Of a stretch of DNA of 49,051 nt, positions 1 to 7,455 are shown in pieces. This DNA is from a virus. The notes under the pieces were generated by a model that saw nothing but the letters and a program-made list of their open reading frames with translations, searched no databases and was not told where the DNA came from. The position numbers and the translations under genes were made by a program. How positions within the stretch are numbered: the stretch's first letter is position 1; each line of letters opens with the position of its first letter. The stretch lies in the IMG/VR virus record IMGVR_UViG_3300042516_003064, positions 1-49,051 of that record. One strand, written 5' to 3'.

Positions 1-10
1 GACCTTGCCT

Positions 11-1486
11 TCATCGGAACGACGCCTGCCCATGCCGTTGCCCTCGTGCTTTGAGCATGTGGTTGACCCATCCTGCCTTGTAGCCGCGGTCGCGGGCGAT
101 CGCTTCGAGCTCCTCCCTTGTGCGGGCCTGTGCCACCTCTCGGCGCATGGTGCGGCGGGCGAGGTTGGGATCGAGCTCTTTCAGCTCGCCTTCCACCACC
201 TGGAGCTCACGTCGTGGCGCCTCGAAGACGTGCCCGCAGTGCGGGCATGGGTTGGCGGCAGCGTGGATCTGCGAGAGGCAGCCGGGGCAGACTCGGATGG
301 GCGGGGCCGTCGACTCAGCCTTCTCGCGTGCCTTGCGGCCGTCGAGCGACCATTCGCGGTGATCGGTAGGCGTGCCGTGCTTAGGGATGTCGCCGATGTA
401 GGTGTTGCCGACGTGATCGTTGATGACGGCGAACGGCTTGCCGCCGGCGGCGATTGCATTGAGGCGACCCTGGGTGGTTTCCAAGTCGTAGCCCGGGGCA
501 TAGACGGGCCTGAGCACGCGGCCGCACTGCTGGAGGAAGAGCGTGAGGCTGTCGGTTTTGCGATAGAGGATCGCGCCTGTGACCGATGGGATGTCGGTGC
601 CTTCAGAGACCACATCGACTGAGACGAGCACCTTGAGGGTGCCGTCTCCCAGGTCGCTGATCATGCGACGGCGGATGCCGCGATCGACTTTGCCATCAAT
701 GGTGGCGGCGGGGATCCCGGCATCACGGAAGGCCTCGGTCATGCTGTTCGCCACATCCAGGTTGGGGCAGAACGCGATGGCTGTGCCGTTGTGGTGTGGC
801 GCGATGGTGCGGCCGTAGTGGGTGATGGCGTCGCCCATGATGTGGCGCTGCCGAAGGATGTCGGCTGTTTTGGCCTTGCCGGTGCGGCTGTCGGGCCGCT
901 TGATGGCAGAGAGGTCGATGCCCGGCGGTGAGTAGATGCGCGAGCGAACGAGGAAGCCTTCCTCGGTGAGCCAGGCGGCGTCGGGCCCGAGAACCATCAC
1001 CTCGAACATTTCGCGAAGGCCGCGGCCATCAAGCCGTTCAGCGGTGGCGGTGACGCCAAGCACGCGGCAGTGGAGCATGGCGGCGAGGATCTTGGCCCAG
1101 GTGCCGGCAACGGCGTGGTGCGCCTCATCAACGACGATGAGCTGAAACCAGTCAGGCGGGATGAGGTGGAGGCGCTGCACCAGGGTCTGGACGCTGGCGA
1201 CCTGAACCGGGTGGCGCAGGTCCATGCGGTAGCCGGAGGCGATGACGCCGTGTGGGCAGCCGATGGCGTCAAGCGAGCGTGAGGTCTGATCGACCAGCTC
1301 AGAGCGGTGCACGAGGATGACGATGCGGTTGCCGCGTGCTGCGGCCCGTTCGGCGATGTGGACGAAGGTGTAGGTCTTGCCGCCGCCGGTGGGGAGGACG
1401 AACAGGACGGAGCGATAGCCAGCGCGGAAGGCGCCGCGGATCTCGGCGACGCCGTTGGCCTGGAAGGGTCGGAGTATGACTGACAT
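11..1486 (-). CDS. DEAD/DEAH-box superfamily 2 helicase with C-terminal zinc finger
   Basis: ATP-dependent SF2 helicase, probably acting in phage DNA replication or recombination. I start it at the ATG at 1486 (MSVILRPFQ); the open frame runs further upstream, but the family fold begins with this RPFQ motif. Visible in the 491 residues: Walker A GGGKT (34-38), DEAH (120-123), TAT motif III (146-148), motif VI QQCGRVLR (319-326), and a C-terminal C-x2-C...C-x2-C zinc finger (C400, C403, C414, C417). Domain order matches SSL2/RecQ-like phage helicases. It is transcribed divergently from the exonuclease at 1590. If the window is circular it lies directly upstream of the ParB-like gene at the right end on the same strand. 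Helicase assignment is firm; substrate is unknown. Confidence 0.93.
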   Translation of the reverse strand: MSVILRPFQANGVAEIRGAFRAGYRSVLFVLPTGGGKTYTFVHIAERAAARGNRIVILVHRSELVDQTSRSLDAIGCPHGVIASGYRMDLRHPVQVASVQTLVQRLHLIPPDWFQLIVVDEAHHAVAGTWAKILAAMLHCRVLGVTATAERLDGRGLREMFEVMVLGPDAAWLTEEGFLVRSRIYSPPGIDLSAIKRPDSRTGKAKTADILRQRHIMGDAITHYGRTIAPHHNGTAIAFCPNLDVANSMTEAFRDAGIPAATIDGKVDRGIRRRMISDLGDGTLKVLVSVDVVSEGTDIPSVTGAILYRKTDSLTLFLQQCGRVLRPVYAPGYDLETTQGRLNAIAAGGKPFAVINDHVGNTYIGDIPKHGTPTDHREWSLDGRKAREKAESTAPPIRVCPGCLSQIHAAANPCPHCGHVFEAPRRELQVVEGELKELDPNLARRTMRREVAQARTREELEAIARDRGYKAGWVNHMLKARGQRHGQASFR

Positions 1487-1531
1487 GCCTGCCACGGTAG
1501 GGGTTGACCGTGAGCTGAGGATCGCAGAATA

Positions 1532-1580
1532 TCCCGCTAAATCAATGCTTTGTAACAGTATGTGACGGTATTTAGCGGGA
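1532..1580. promoter_or_regulatory. Inverted-repeat operator candidate in divergent promoter region
   Basis: An 11-bp arm, TCCCGCTAAAT (1532-1542), is perfectly inverted as ATTTAGCGGGA (1570-1580). Between them lies TGTAACAGTATGTGAC (1551-1566), a 16-mer recurring at two other early-gene boundaries. The region separates the helicase (minus) from the exonuclease (plus). A weak sigma70-like plus promoter could be TTGACC (1504-1509) with GAATAT 17 nt later. The right arm runs into the ribosome-binding site of the exonuclease gene (GGGAGG, 1578-1583). This is suitable for a regulator that controls both directions; the protein is unknown. Confidence 0.55.
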
Positions 1581-1589
1581 GGCGGAAGT

Positions 1590-2450
1590 ATGGCTAAGGA
1601 AGGCCTTATGGTCGGCACTGACCCCCACAATTCACAGTTGGCTCCCCAACTCATTCACCACCCCGGCCTCAGCAACGAGGACTACCACCACCTCAAGGCG
1701 GTCAGCCCGAGCCAGATCAAAGTGCTGGCCCGTAGCCCGCTCCACTACTTCGACAAGTTCCTGGCGGAGGACCGCGAGAAGAAGCCGCCCACCGACGCCA
1801 TGCTGAAAGGCACGGCGCTGCACACCGCCATCCTGGAGCCTGAGCTATGGGATGCCACCATCGCGGTGCCCCCGCACAGTTTCGACCGCCGCACAAAGGT
1901 GGGCAAAGAGCTGGCGGCCGAGTTCGAGCGGAACAGCGTCGGTAAGATCGTGCTCTCCCCCGAAGACGCAGACGAGGTGCGGCGGATGGCTGATGCCGTG
2001 CGCAAGCACCCGGCGGCTCGCTTCCTGCTGGAGCTCCCAGGCCGGCGGGAAGCGAGCTACACCTGGACCGATCCGGCCACGGGGCTGGAGTGCAAGACCA
2101 GGCCGGACTGGCACAGCGACGATCGCCGCATCGTGCTGGACGTTAAAACTGCCGCTGATGCCAGCAGGCCTGAGTTCTCACGGAGCATCAGCAACTACGA
2201 CTACCACGTGCAGGCCGCCTGGAATCTCGACGCCCAGGGCGGTGAGATGTTCCTGAGCTTGGTGGTGGAGAACGCCCGGCCGTATGCGGTCGCGGTCTAC
2301 CCCGCCAGTGATGCGCTGCTCGAAGCAGGCCGCCGGCGGATCCGATCGGCAATGGAAGTGCTGGCGGAATGCTGGCGCACAAACACCTGGCCCGGGTACG
2401 GCGAGCAGATCCAGGAACCGATCGACCTCCCGGCATGGAACCGGGACTGA
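1590..2450 (+). CDS. PD-(D/E)XK exonuclease, RecE/DUF3799-like
   Basis: Predicted dsDNA 5'-3' exonuclease that works with the RecT-like annealase encoded just downstream. In the 286 residues the nuclease core is seen around 165-195: LECKTRPDW followed by an Asp-Val-Lys motif (LDVKTA), the usual D...(D/E)xK layout of the exodeoxyribonuclease VIII C-terminal domain. The N-terminal third has the SPSQIKVLARSPLHYF pattern common to DUF3799 proteins. The ATG at 1590 has a good ribosome-binding site (GGGAGG, about 6 nt away). It is the first gene of the early plus-strand operon. Family assignment is strong; the exact polarity of digestion is inferred from the RecE family. Confidence 0.88.
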   Translation: MAKEGLMVGTDPHNSQLAPQLIHHPGLSNEDYHHLKAVSPSQIKVLARSPLHYFDKFLAEDREKKPPTDAMLKGTALHTAILEPELWDATIAVPPHSFDRRTKVGKELAAEFERNSVGKIVLSPEDADEVRRMADAVRKHPAARFLLELPGRREASYTWTDPATGLECKTRPDWHSDDRRIVLDVKTAADASRPEFSRSISNYDYHVQAAWNLDAQGGEMFLSLVVENARPYAVAVYPASDALLEAGRRRIRSAMEVLAECWRTNTWPGYGEQIQEPIDLPAWNRD

Positions 2451-2487
2451 TCACCACCACCAAAAACCTTATTGAGAACGCTTCGCA

Positions 2488-3375
2488 ATGACGCAACCCC
2501 AACTTCCGGCCAAAATCTCCGACCTGCGATCGGATCTCTCGCGGATGACGCGGGAGTTCGAGGCCGTGCTCCCTCAGCAGATCCCGGTCGATCGGTTTGT
2601 GCGCACCGTCGTGACGGCGGTGCAGATGCAGCCGGACCTGCTGGAGGCCGATCGGCGCAGCCTGTTCAGCTCCTGCATGAAGGCTGCCCAGGACGGCCTG
2701 CTGCTGGACGGCCGTGAGGCAGGCCTGAGCGTCTACAACGACCGCCAGCGTGGCGGAAAGACGGTCACCTACATGCCGATGGTCGGCGGCATCATGAAGA
2801 AGATCCGCCAGAGCGGCGAGATCAGCAGCATTCGCGCCCATGTGGTCTACGAGGGCGACGTGTTCGAGTATGAGCTCGGCGACGAAGAGCGGATCCTGCA
2901 CCGGCCGAATCTGTCTGGCCAGGGCGGAAAGCCATTGGCGGCCTATGCCATTGCCCGGTTCAAGGATGGCGACATCCAGCGGGAAGTGATGAGCGTGGCG
3001 CAGATCCAGAAGATCGCGGCGAAGTCGACGGGCGTGGGCAAGGCCTGCTGGCAATCAGAGTGGGGCGAGATGGCGAAGAAGACCGTCATCCGCCGGCTGT
3101 CGAAGCGGCTGCCAAGCTCCAACGACATCGACCAGGTGCTGCAGAGCGACAACATGAACTACGAGCCGATCACGGCCGTAACAGTTGCAGAGGAAGCGCC
3201 TCAACAGATCGAGGCGCAGGTGTCGGTTGCAGACCTGAACCGCCAGATCGCTGCAGCAGGCCAAACCGATGCAGTGTCGCAGTCGGATTCTGGCGAGGAA
3301 GAGACTGCAAAGCCCGCTGAAGCGCAGCAGGAATCAGTTGAAGCCGAGATCGTCGAAGCTGATGATCCGTTCTAA
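2488..3375 (+). CDS. recT: RecT-family single-strand annealing protein
   Basis: Anneals complementary single strands during phage recombination, partnered with the RecE-like nuclease upstream. The 295-residue protein has the RecT pattern: SCMKAAQDGLLLDGREA, then YMPMVGGIMKKIRQSG, and the later KTVIRRLSKRLP segment. The C-terminal 60 residues are low-complexity and acidic (rich in E, A and Q) and end in DDPF, resembling the acidic tip of bacterial SSB (DDIPF). The phage SSB two genes downstream ends in DDIPF. The tip may recruit the same SSB-binding host proteins, or compete with SSB; that is inference. Confidence 0.92.
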   Translation: MTQPQLPAKISDLRSDLSRMTREFEAVLPQQIPVDRFVRTVVTAVQMQPDLLEADRRSLFSSCMKAAQDGLLLDGREAGLSVYNDRQRGGKTVTYMPMVGGIMKKIRQSGEISSIRAHVVYEGDVFEYELGDEERILHRPNLSGQGGKPLAAYAIARFKDGDIQREVMSVAQIQKIAAKSTGVGKACWQSEWGEMAKKTVIRRLSKRLPSSNDIDQVLQSDNMNYEPITAVTVAEEAPQQIEAQVSVADLNRQIAAAGQTDAVSQSDSGEEETAKPAEAQQESVEAEIVEADDPF

Positions 3376-3387
3376 GGAGAGCCATGA

Positions 3388-3606
3388 ATGGGTGAGCGTG
3401 CGTACCTGACATCGAAGGAGCTTGCCGACAGGTGGCGGCTGAGCGACCAGACGCTTGCGAACTGGCGCTATGCGGGCAAGGGCCCGCCATTCATCCGCGT
3501 TGGCGCTCGGGTTCTTTATCCCGTCGAGGGCATCTACGCGCATGAAAAGCTCAGCCAGAAATGGCTAAGCGACAAAGACCAATTATCTGAACAACCATCA
3601 ACATGA
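3388..3606 (+). CDS. HTH_17 / excisionase-family DNA-binding protein
   Basis: A 72-residue MerR-like winged HTH protein: LTSKELADRWRLSDQTLANW is the recognition unit, followed by the Gly-rich wing (GKGPPFIRVGARVLYP) typical of phage excisionases and HTH_17 proteins. It probably bends or binds DNA, either as excisionase for the integrase at 11776 or as an early regulator. An earlier ATG at 3384 gives only three codons, so the ATG at 3388 after AAGGAG is used. The TGA overlaps the ATG of ssb (ATGA), implying translational coupling. Its distance from the integrase leaves the excisionase role open. Confidence 0.72.
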   Translation: MGERAYLTSKELADRWRLSDQTLANWRYAGKGPPFIRVGARVLYPVEGIYAHEKLSQKWLSDKDQLSEQPST

Positions 3607-4046
3607 ACGAAGTCATTGCAACGCTGCTCCGCGCCAGCTGCCACCGGTTCATCGGCCGGCTGGGGAGCGATCCGACGATCAAGTATCTGGACAGCGGAAA
3701 GGCGGTAGCGACCGGAAGGATCGCCATCAACAAGCCTGGGCAGAAGCAGGGCGACGGGCAGGATCCGGACTGGTTCACGGTGGAGGTCTGGGGCGAGCAG
3801 GCCCAGGCGTTCGCGGATCAATGCCGGAAGGGCCAGCGGCTGGACGTTGTGGGCCGGGTGAAGTCGAACCGGTGGACCACCCAGCAGGGTGAGCAGCGGC
3901 TGGATCTGATCGTGACGGCGGACGTGTGGCGTCTGGTGGAGCCCCTGGCTGCTTCGCCTGCGCCTGCAGCGGCGGCTCCTGCGGCTGCCCCTGCTGCTGC
4001 GCCGCCGGCACCAGCCCCGGTTCAAGAAGACGACATCCCGTTCTGA
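3603..4046 (+). CDS. ssb: Single-stranded DNA-binding protein
   Basis: A 147-residue SSB. The OB-fold (about residues 12-112) shows FIGRLGSDPTIKYLDSGKAV, the DPDWFTVEVWG strand and LDVVGRVKSNRW. It is followed by an Ala/Pro-rich linker and the canonical acidic C-terminal tip EDDIPF. It coats ssDNA made by the RecE/RecT pair and recruits replication and repair proteins through its tip. It is coupled to the preceding HTH gene through ATGA, and the next gene starts 2 nt after its stop. Assignment is secure. Confidence 0.95.
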   Translation: MNEVIATLLRASCHRFIGRLGSDPTIKYLDSGKAVATGRIAINKPGQKQGDGQDPDWFTVEVWGEQAQAFADQCRKGQRLDVVGRVKSNRWTTQQGEQRLDLIVTADVWRLVEPLAASPAPAAAAPAAAPAAAPPAPAPVQEDDIPF

Positions 4047-4047
4047 G

Positions 4048-4509
4048 GTGATCGACCCTGCGTTCCTGGCGTCGCTTCGGCGGCGCCTTCGCTCTGAAAT
4101 GGTCCTGGTGCTGGTTCAGCTGGAGCAGGTGACGCCCGGCTGGTGGCCTGATCTGTTCGCGCTCGCCGAGCAGCTGGGCACCGACCGGGCGACACTGAAC
4201 CGATCGGTGCGCAAGCTCGAGGATCTGGGCCTGCTGCGCAGGTTGTCGCTGGCCAATGGCGGCACCTGGTTCTGGTGGGTGGCTCAGCATGAAAGCGACG
4301 CGCCGCGGCCGGAGGATGAGCCGGCCTGGGTGGTGCGCGATGTGCTGCGCCGGCAGGAGCAGCGGATCACGGTGGCTGATCGGTGGGAGTGGGCGAAGCG
4401 GCATGGGATCCCACGGGAGACGATGCGCAACTTCCTGCAAGGCGGCCAGATGCGGATGCGTGAGCGGTGGGAGCTGGTGAGCACCCCGCTTGATTGTTAC
4501 GGTTTGTGA
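4048..4509 (+). CDS. Winged-helix DNA-binding protein
   Basis: A 153-residue protein starting with GTG, 1 nt after the ssb stop. Residues about 25-75 look like a winged helix: LFALAEQLGTDRATLNRSV is a helix-turn-helix, followed by KLEDLGLLRRLSL and a Trp-rich strand (GTWFWWV). A second HTH-like segment (WAKRHGIPRETMRNFLQGG) is near the C terminus. It is probably a transcription regulator or a primosome-type adaptor; its position after ssb fits either. The last codons carry the recurring motif TGTTACGGTTTGTGAA (4495-4510), so the end of this gene doubles as a leader for the next one. No closer family was recognised. Confidence 0.6.
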   Translation: MIDPAFLASLRRRLRSEMVLVLVQLEQVTPGWWPDLFALAEQLGTDRATLNRSVRKLEDLGLLRRLSLANGGTWFWWVAQHESDAPRPEDEPAWVVRDVLRRQEQRITVADRWEWAKRHGIPRETMRNFLQGGQMRMRERWELVSTPLDCYGL

Positions 4510-4528
4510 AGGACGCTAGGCGGGCGTT

Positions 4529-4576
4529 GGGTGGGCGAGGGATGATTCACTCACGGCCGGAGACGGCCACCCACCC
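4529..4576 (+). promoter_or_regulatory. Structured mRNA leader, copy 1 (GAGA hairpin)
   Basis: GGGTGGG (4529-4535) can pair with CCCACCC (4570-4576), enclosing a hairpin GGCCG-GAGA-CGGCC (4555-4568) capped by a GNRA-type tetraloop. The single-stranded stretch before it reads GATGATTCACTCAC. The start codon at 4587 lies 10 nt after the outer stem and no Shine-Dalgarno is seen there. A second copy lies at 7873-7914; in it one stem pair changes from C-G to G-C, which preserves pairing. Its role as a translational or transcriptional control element is inferred. Confidence 0.6.
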
Positions 4577-4586
4577 CGCACCAGCA

Positions 4587-4817
4587 ATGACCTTCTCCAC
4601 CCTCGTCTACGAACGCGAGCACGGCCGCTCTCCTCGCGGCCGCGGCAGCTGGGCTTTCTGCCCCTGGTCGAAGCACAACAGCCACGACTACCTCGACCAC
4701 ACGGTGTTCAGCCCCGGCGGCATGACGCTGACAGAGGCGAAGAAGTGGGCCCGTCGCCACGCCAGCGACTACCGCTCGCCCCTGGCCGCTGCCTCGACCG
4801 TCGTGGTGATGCCCTGA
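4587..4817 (+). CDS. Small hypothetical protein downstream of structured leader
   Basis: A 76-residue protein (MTFSTLVYEREHGRSPRG...). I use the ATG at 4587 because it directly follows the conserved leader structure; upstream in-frame codons translate that structure and have no protein character. The sequence is basic and aromatic (GSWAFCPWSKHNSHDYLDH), with no recognised domain. It ends 3 nt before the methyltransferase ATG, so it probably shares its transcript and may be co-translated. Function unknown. Confidence 0.6.
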   Translation: MTFSTLVYEREHGRSPRGRGSWAFCPWSKHNSHDYLDHTVFSPGGMTLTEAKKWARRHASDYRSPLAAASTVVVMP

Positions 4818-4820
4818 GCC

Positions 4821-6209
4821 ATGTTCAACCCCGACTTTTACCCCACCCCCGAGCTGGTGGCGGCCATGATGCTCGACCCGCTCGACCTGCGCGGCCGGGT
4901 CGTGGTGGAGCCCAGCGCCGGCAGCGGCAACCTGATCAAGGCCTGCCTAGAGCGCGGCGCTGCTGAAGTGCTGGCGGTGGAGCCCGAGCCGAAGCTCCGG
5001 GCGATCCTGGCCGGCATCACCGACAGCCGCCTGATCGGCAGCGACTGGCTCAAGGTCACCGCCGACCAGATCAGCCACGCCGATTTGGTGGTGATGAACC
5101 CGCCCTTCTCGGCGGATGAGCACCACATTCTGCACGCCTGGGCCATCGCCCCGGCCGGCTGCGAGATCGTGGCGCTCTGCAACGCAAACACCATCGAAAC
5201 CGACCGCTGGAGCAACAGAGCCAGCCGGGAGCTCTGCACGCTGATCGGCTCCTACGGCAGCAGCCAGAACCTGGGCCCGGTGTTCGAGGATGCCGAGCGC
5301 ACCACGCGGTGTGAGATCGGCCTGGTGCGGCTCACCAAGCCAGGCAAGCGCCCCGGCGCCGATGAGTTCGACGGGTTCTTCCTCGGCCCGGACGACATCG
5401 AGGCCCAGGGCGAGGGGCTGATCCCCTACCGCCGCAGCCGCGACCTGGTGAACCGCTACGTGGAGGCCTGCAAGATCTACGACGAGCAGCTGGCGGCCGG
5501 CGTGCGGCTGCAGGCCCAGGTGGGCAGCATCTACAAGGGCGAGCTGGGCATCCAGATCGCGATGGAAGGCTGCCCTGCGAGCCGCAACCGGTTCAGGAAG
5601 GAGCTGCAGAAGGCGTTTTGGGAGTCGGTGATCGACGAGATGCTGCCGCGCGAGATGGCCACCAGTCAGCTGCAGGGCGACATCAACCAGTTCGTCGAGC
5701 AGCAGACGAAGGTGCCGTTTACCGAGCGCAACCTGTTCAGGATGCTGCAGGTCATCGCCGGCACGGCTGAGCAGCGGATCGACCGGGCGGTGGAGGCAGC
5801 GTTCGATGAGCTGACGCGGCACACGGCGGAGAACCGGTGGCACGTGGAGGGTTGGAAGACCAACGATTGCTACCTTTTCAACAAGAAGTTCATCGTGCCG
5901 TATCTGGCGGAGAAAGATTGGAGCGGTGGCACGGTGAGCCTGAAACAGTGGTCCGGCAACTTCCCTAGGATCCGCGATCTGATCAAGGCGCTCTGCTACA
6001 TCACCGGCCAGGCTTATGCGGCGGTGGAGAATCCCGTGTGCGGGTATGACCGGATCGAGGCCGGCGTCTGGTACGACTGGGGCTTCTTCGAGTTCAAGGT
6101 GTTCAAGAAGGGCACCGGCCACTTCCGCTTTAAGAATCGTGACGACTGGGCGGCATTGAACCGCCGGGTCGGCAAGATCAAGGGGTTGACGTTGCCGGAG
6201 AAGCTCTGA
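4821..6209 (+). CDS. N6-adenine-type DNA methyltransferase with DUF4942 domain
   Basis: A SAM-dependent DNA methyltransferase of 462 residues. SAM-binding motif I is EPSAGSG (30-36) and the catalytic motif IV is NPPF (93-96), the gamma/N6-adenine order. The C-terminal half, from about residue 240, matches the DUF4942 pattern: RWHVEGWKTNDCYLFNKKF, then FFEFKVFKKGTGHFRF and the KGLTLPEKL end. Phages use such enzymes to protect their DNA from restriction. There is no cognate nuclease beside it, so it looks like an orphan. Its stop overlaps the next ATG by one base (TGATG). Target sequence unknown. Confidence 0.88.
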   Translation: MFNPDFYPTPELVAAMMLDPLDLRGRVVVEPSAGSGNLIKACLERGAAEVLAVEPEPKLRAILAGITDSRLIGSDWLKVTADQISHADLVVMNPPFSADEHHILHAWAIAPAGCEIVALCNANTIETDRWSNRASRELCTLIGSYGSSQNLGPVFEDAERTTRCEIGLVRLTKPGKRPGADEFDGFFLGPDDIEAQGEGLIPYRRSRDLVNRYVEACKIYDEQLAAGVRLQAQVGSIYKGELGIQIAMEGCPASRNRFRKELQKAFWESVIDEMLPREMATSQLQGDINQFVEQQTKVPFTERNLFRMLQVIAGTAEQRIDRAVEAAFDELTRHTAENRWHVEGWKTNDCYLFNKKFIVPYLAEKDWSGGTVSLKQWSGNFPRIRDLIKALCYITGQAYAAVENPVCGYDRIEAGVWYDWGFFEFKVFKKGTGHFRFKNRDDWAALNRRVGKIKGLTLPEKL

Positions 6210-6316
6210 TGAGCCTGGCCAAGATCGCGGCCCTGCTGCTCGCCTTTTGGGCGGTGGTTGGGCTGGTTGAGCAGAGCACCACCGCACACCATCCGCCGGC
6301 GCAACACCGCCAGTAA
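6209..6316 (+). CDS. 35-residue single-pass membrane peptide
   Basis: ATG at 6209 overlaps the methyltransferase stop (TGATG). The product MSLAKIAALLLAFWAVVGLV... has one hydrophobic helix at residues 4-20 and a short hydrophilic tail rich in His, Pro and Gln. It is the first of four tiny membrane proteins in this early region. The overlap implies translational coupling, which favours a real gene despite its size. Function unknown; superinfection exclusion or membrane targeting are only guesses. Confidence 0.45.
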   Translation: MSLAKIAALLLAFWAVVGLVEQSTTAHHPPAQHRQ

Positions 6317-6363
6317 CCTGACCACCAACCGGGTCGGCTCCACCCGTAAGGGCGAGCGCTTCC

Positions 6364-6429
6364 GCAGTCATGCCAGGGGTGGGATGACTGCCGCTGCTGG
6401 AGGCATCGGAGGCCCGGCCCTCTTCACCC
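6364..6429 (+). promoter_or_regulatory. Inter-gene leader with inverted repeats
   Basis: The 120-nt gap before the zinc-ribbon gene contains a perfect 8-bp hairpin GCAGTCAT (6364-6371) / ATGACTGC (6384-6391), and overlapping it GGGGTG (6376-6381) complementary to CACCCC (6424-6429). The two folds are mutually exclusive. GGGGTGGGATGACT resembles the 5' part of the leaders at 4529 and 7873, and as in those the C-rich arm ends about 8 nt from an ATG (6437). It may be a third, diverged member of that leader family. Confidence 0.4.
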
Positions 6430-6436
6430 CATCACC

Positions 6437-6787
6437 ATGAGCACCTGTCCGAAGTGCGGCTCCGATCTGAGCGCCGTCGTTGAATCACGCCTGCAGATGA
6501 GCGGCAGCCGGCGGCGGCGGCGCCAGTGCAACGACTGCGGCCACCGCTGGAGCACCGTCGAGGAAGTGATCGGCGAGCCGGCGATGCCGCGGGTCAAGCG
6601 GAGCCGAAAGCGCCGCCAGGCGGCCGAGCCCAAACCGCAACCGATCGACGGGCCCAGCTGCGACAAGTGCCACGCCTGGACGGGCGCCCGCTGTCGCTGG
6701 GGCTTTCCTGATCCGCTAATCGAGGGCCTGCTGTTTGCCAGCGACTGTGACCTCTACCACCTGAGCCAGTCGATCAGCCTGGCTTGA
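6437..6787 (+). CDS. Zinc-ribbon protein with NrdR-like N terminus
   Basis: A 116-residue protein. Residues 1-45 resemble the zinc ribbon of NrdR: C4-x2-C7, the VVESR and RRRRRQCNDCGHRWST signature, and C31-x2-C34. The ATP-cone that NrdR uses to sense nucleotides is absent; instead there is a basic Arg/Lys linker (51-60) and a second Cys cluster (C75, C78, C86, C104). It may bind DNA as a stand-alone regulator of nucleotide or late genes. NrdR-like recognition is by motif; the function is inferred. Confidence 0.65.
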   Translation: MSTCPKCGSDLSAVVESRLQMSGSRRRRRQCNDCGHRWSTVEEVIGEPAMPRVKRSRKRRQAAEPKPQPIDGPSCDKCHAWTGARCRWGFPDPLIEGLLFASDCDLYHLSQSISLA

Positions 6788-6819
6788 CCCTGTAAACTTG
6801 CTTTAGTTGCAACAGTGCC

Positions 6820-7455
6820 GTGCCAGGCGAAGGCAGGAAGTTTCCACCGCGTGAGATCGTCGCAGGGCCTTTCCGCTACGCAAGCATGGGCGAAGCCGCC
6901 AAAGCTCATGGGATCAGCCCCCAGCTTTTTGGGCGGCGCATGGCCAAAGGCTTGACCGCCGCGCAAGCGCTCGGCATCGAGCCACCACCCGACTGGTTCA
7001 TTCCAGGCAAAGGGCAGCTGTCCAAAGAGCTTGGCCGACGTCGCTTGCGCCAAGAGGAAGAAACAGGTCTCAGAAAGTGCACGATGTGCAAAAACCTGAG
7101 GCCGATCAGCGAGTTTCCAAAGTATTCACAACATCGCTTGAACGGCGGAGGCAGGTGTAAGGAATGTGCCGCCCGTTCATGGATTAAATACCGTTACAAA
7201 ATTGAGCCTGAACTGTTTTTTGAAATGGTCAGGCGGCAAAAAGGCCTTTGCGCCATTTGTCAGGCTGATCTTGAGCTTTCAAGCGAAAGCGCTCGCCGAA
7301 GGAAGTTTGCGGCGATTGATCATTGCCATCAGACCGGCGCGGTTCGAGGCTTGCTGTGTCAGCCGTGCAACTCGGGGATGGGCTTTCTTGGAGACTCGGC
7401 TGAGCGACTTCGCCAAGCTGCCCAGTATCTGGATGACTTCCAATCCAGGCAGTGA
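6820..7455 (+). CDS. HNH endonuclease, recombination endonuclease VII type
   Basis: A 211-residue protein beginning with GTG. The C-terminal treble-clef is that of endonuclease VII: C144-x2-C147, DHCH (167-170), GLLC (C180)-x2-C183-N184, then MGFLGDS. An extra zinc knuckle (C87-x2-C90, C113-x2-C116) precedes it, and the N-terminal 50 residues resemble a small HTH (MGEAAKAHGISPQLFGRR). It resolves or nicks branched DNA, or is a free-standing homing-type nuclease. Codons in its middle (about 7050-7330) are visibly more A/T-rich than those of neighbours, suggesting recent acquisition. It overlaps a second HNH gene on the other strand by 227 bp. Confidence 0.82.
   Translation: MPGEGRKFPPREIVAGPFRYASMGEAAKAHGISPQLFGRRMAKGLTAAQALGIEPPPDWFIPGKGQLSKELGRRRLRQEEETGLRKCTMCKNLRPISEFPKYSQHRLNGGGRCKECAARSWIKYRYKIEPELFFEMVRRQKGLCAICQADLELSSESARRRKFAAIDHCHQTGAVRGLLCQPCNSGMGFLGDSAERLRQAAQYLDDFQSRQ

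Noticed and set aside
1551-1566. NtcA or LexA binding site of cyanobacterial type
   Set aside because: The spacing and half-sites do not fit GTA-N8-TAC or the cyanobacterial LexA box; kept only as an unnamed recurring motif.
4947-6371. Long minus-strand open frame over the methyltransferase gene
   Set aside because: Plus strand has methyltransferase motifs and operon overlaps; the antisense product is low-complexity Leu/Ala/Arg without a recognisable domain.
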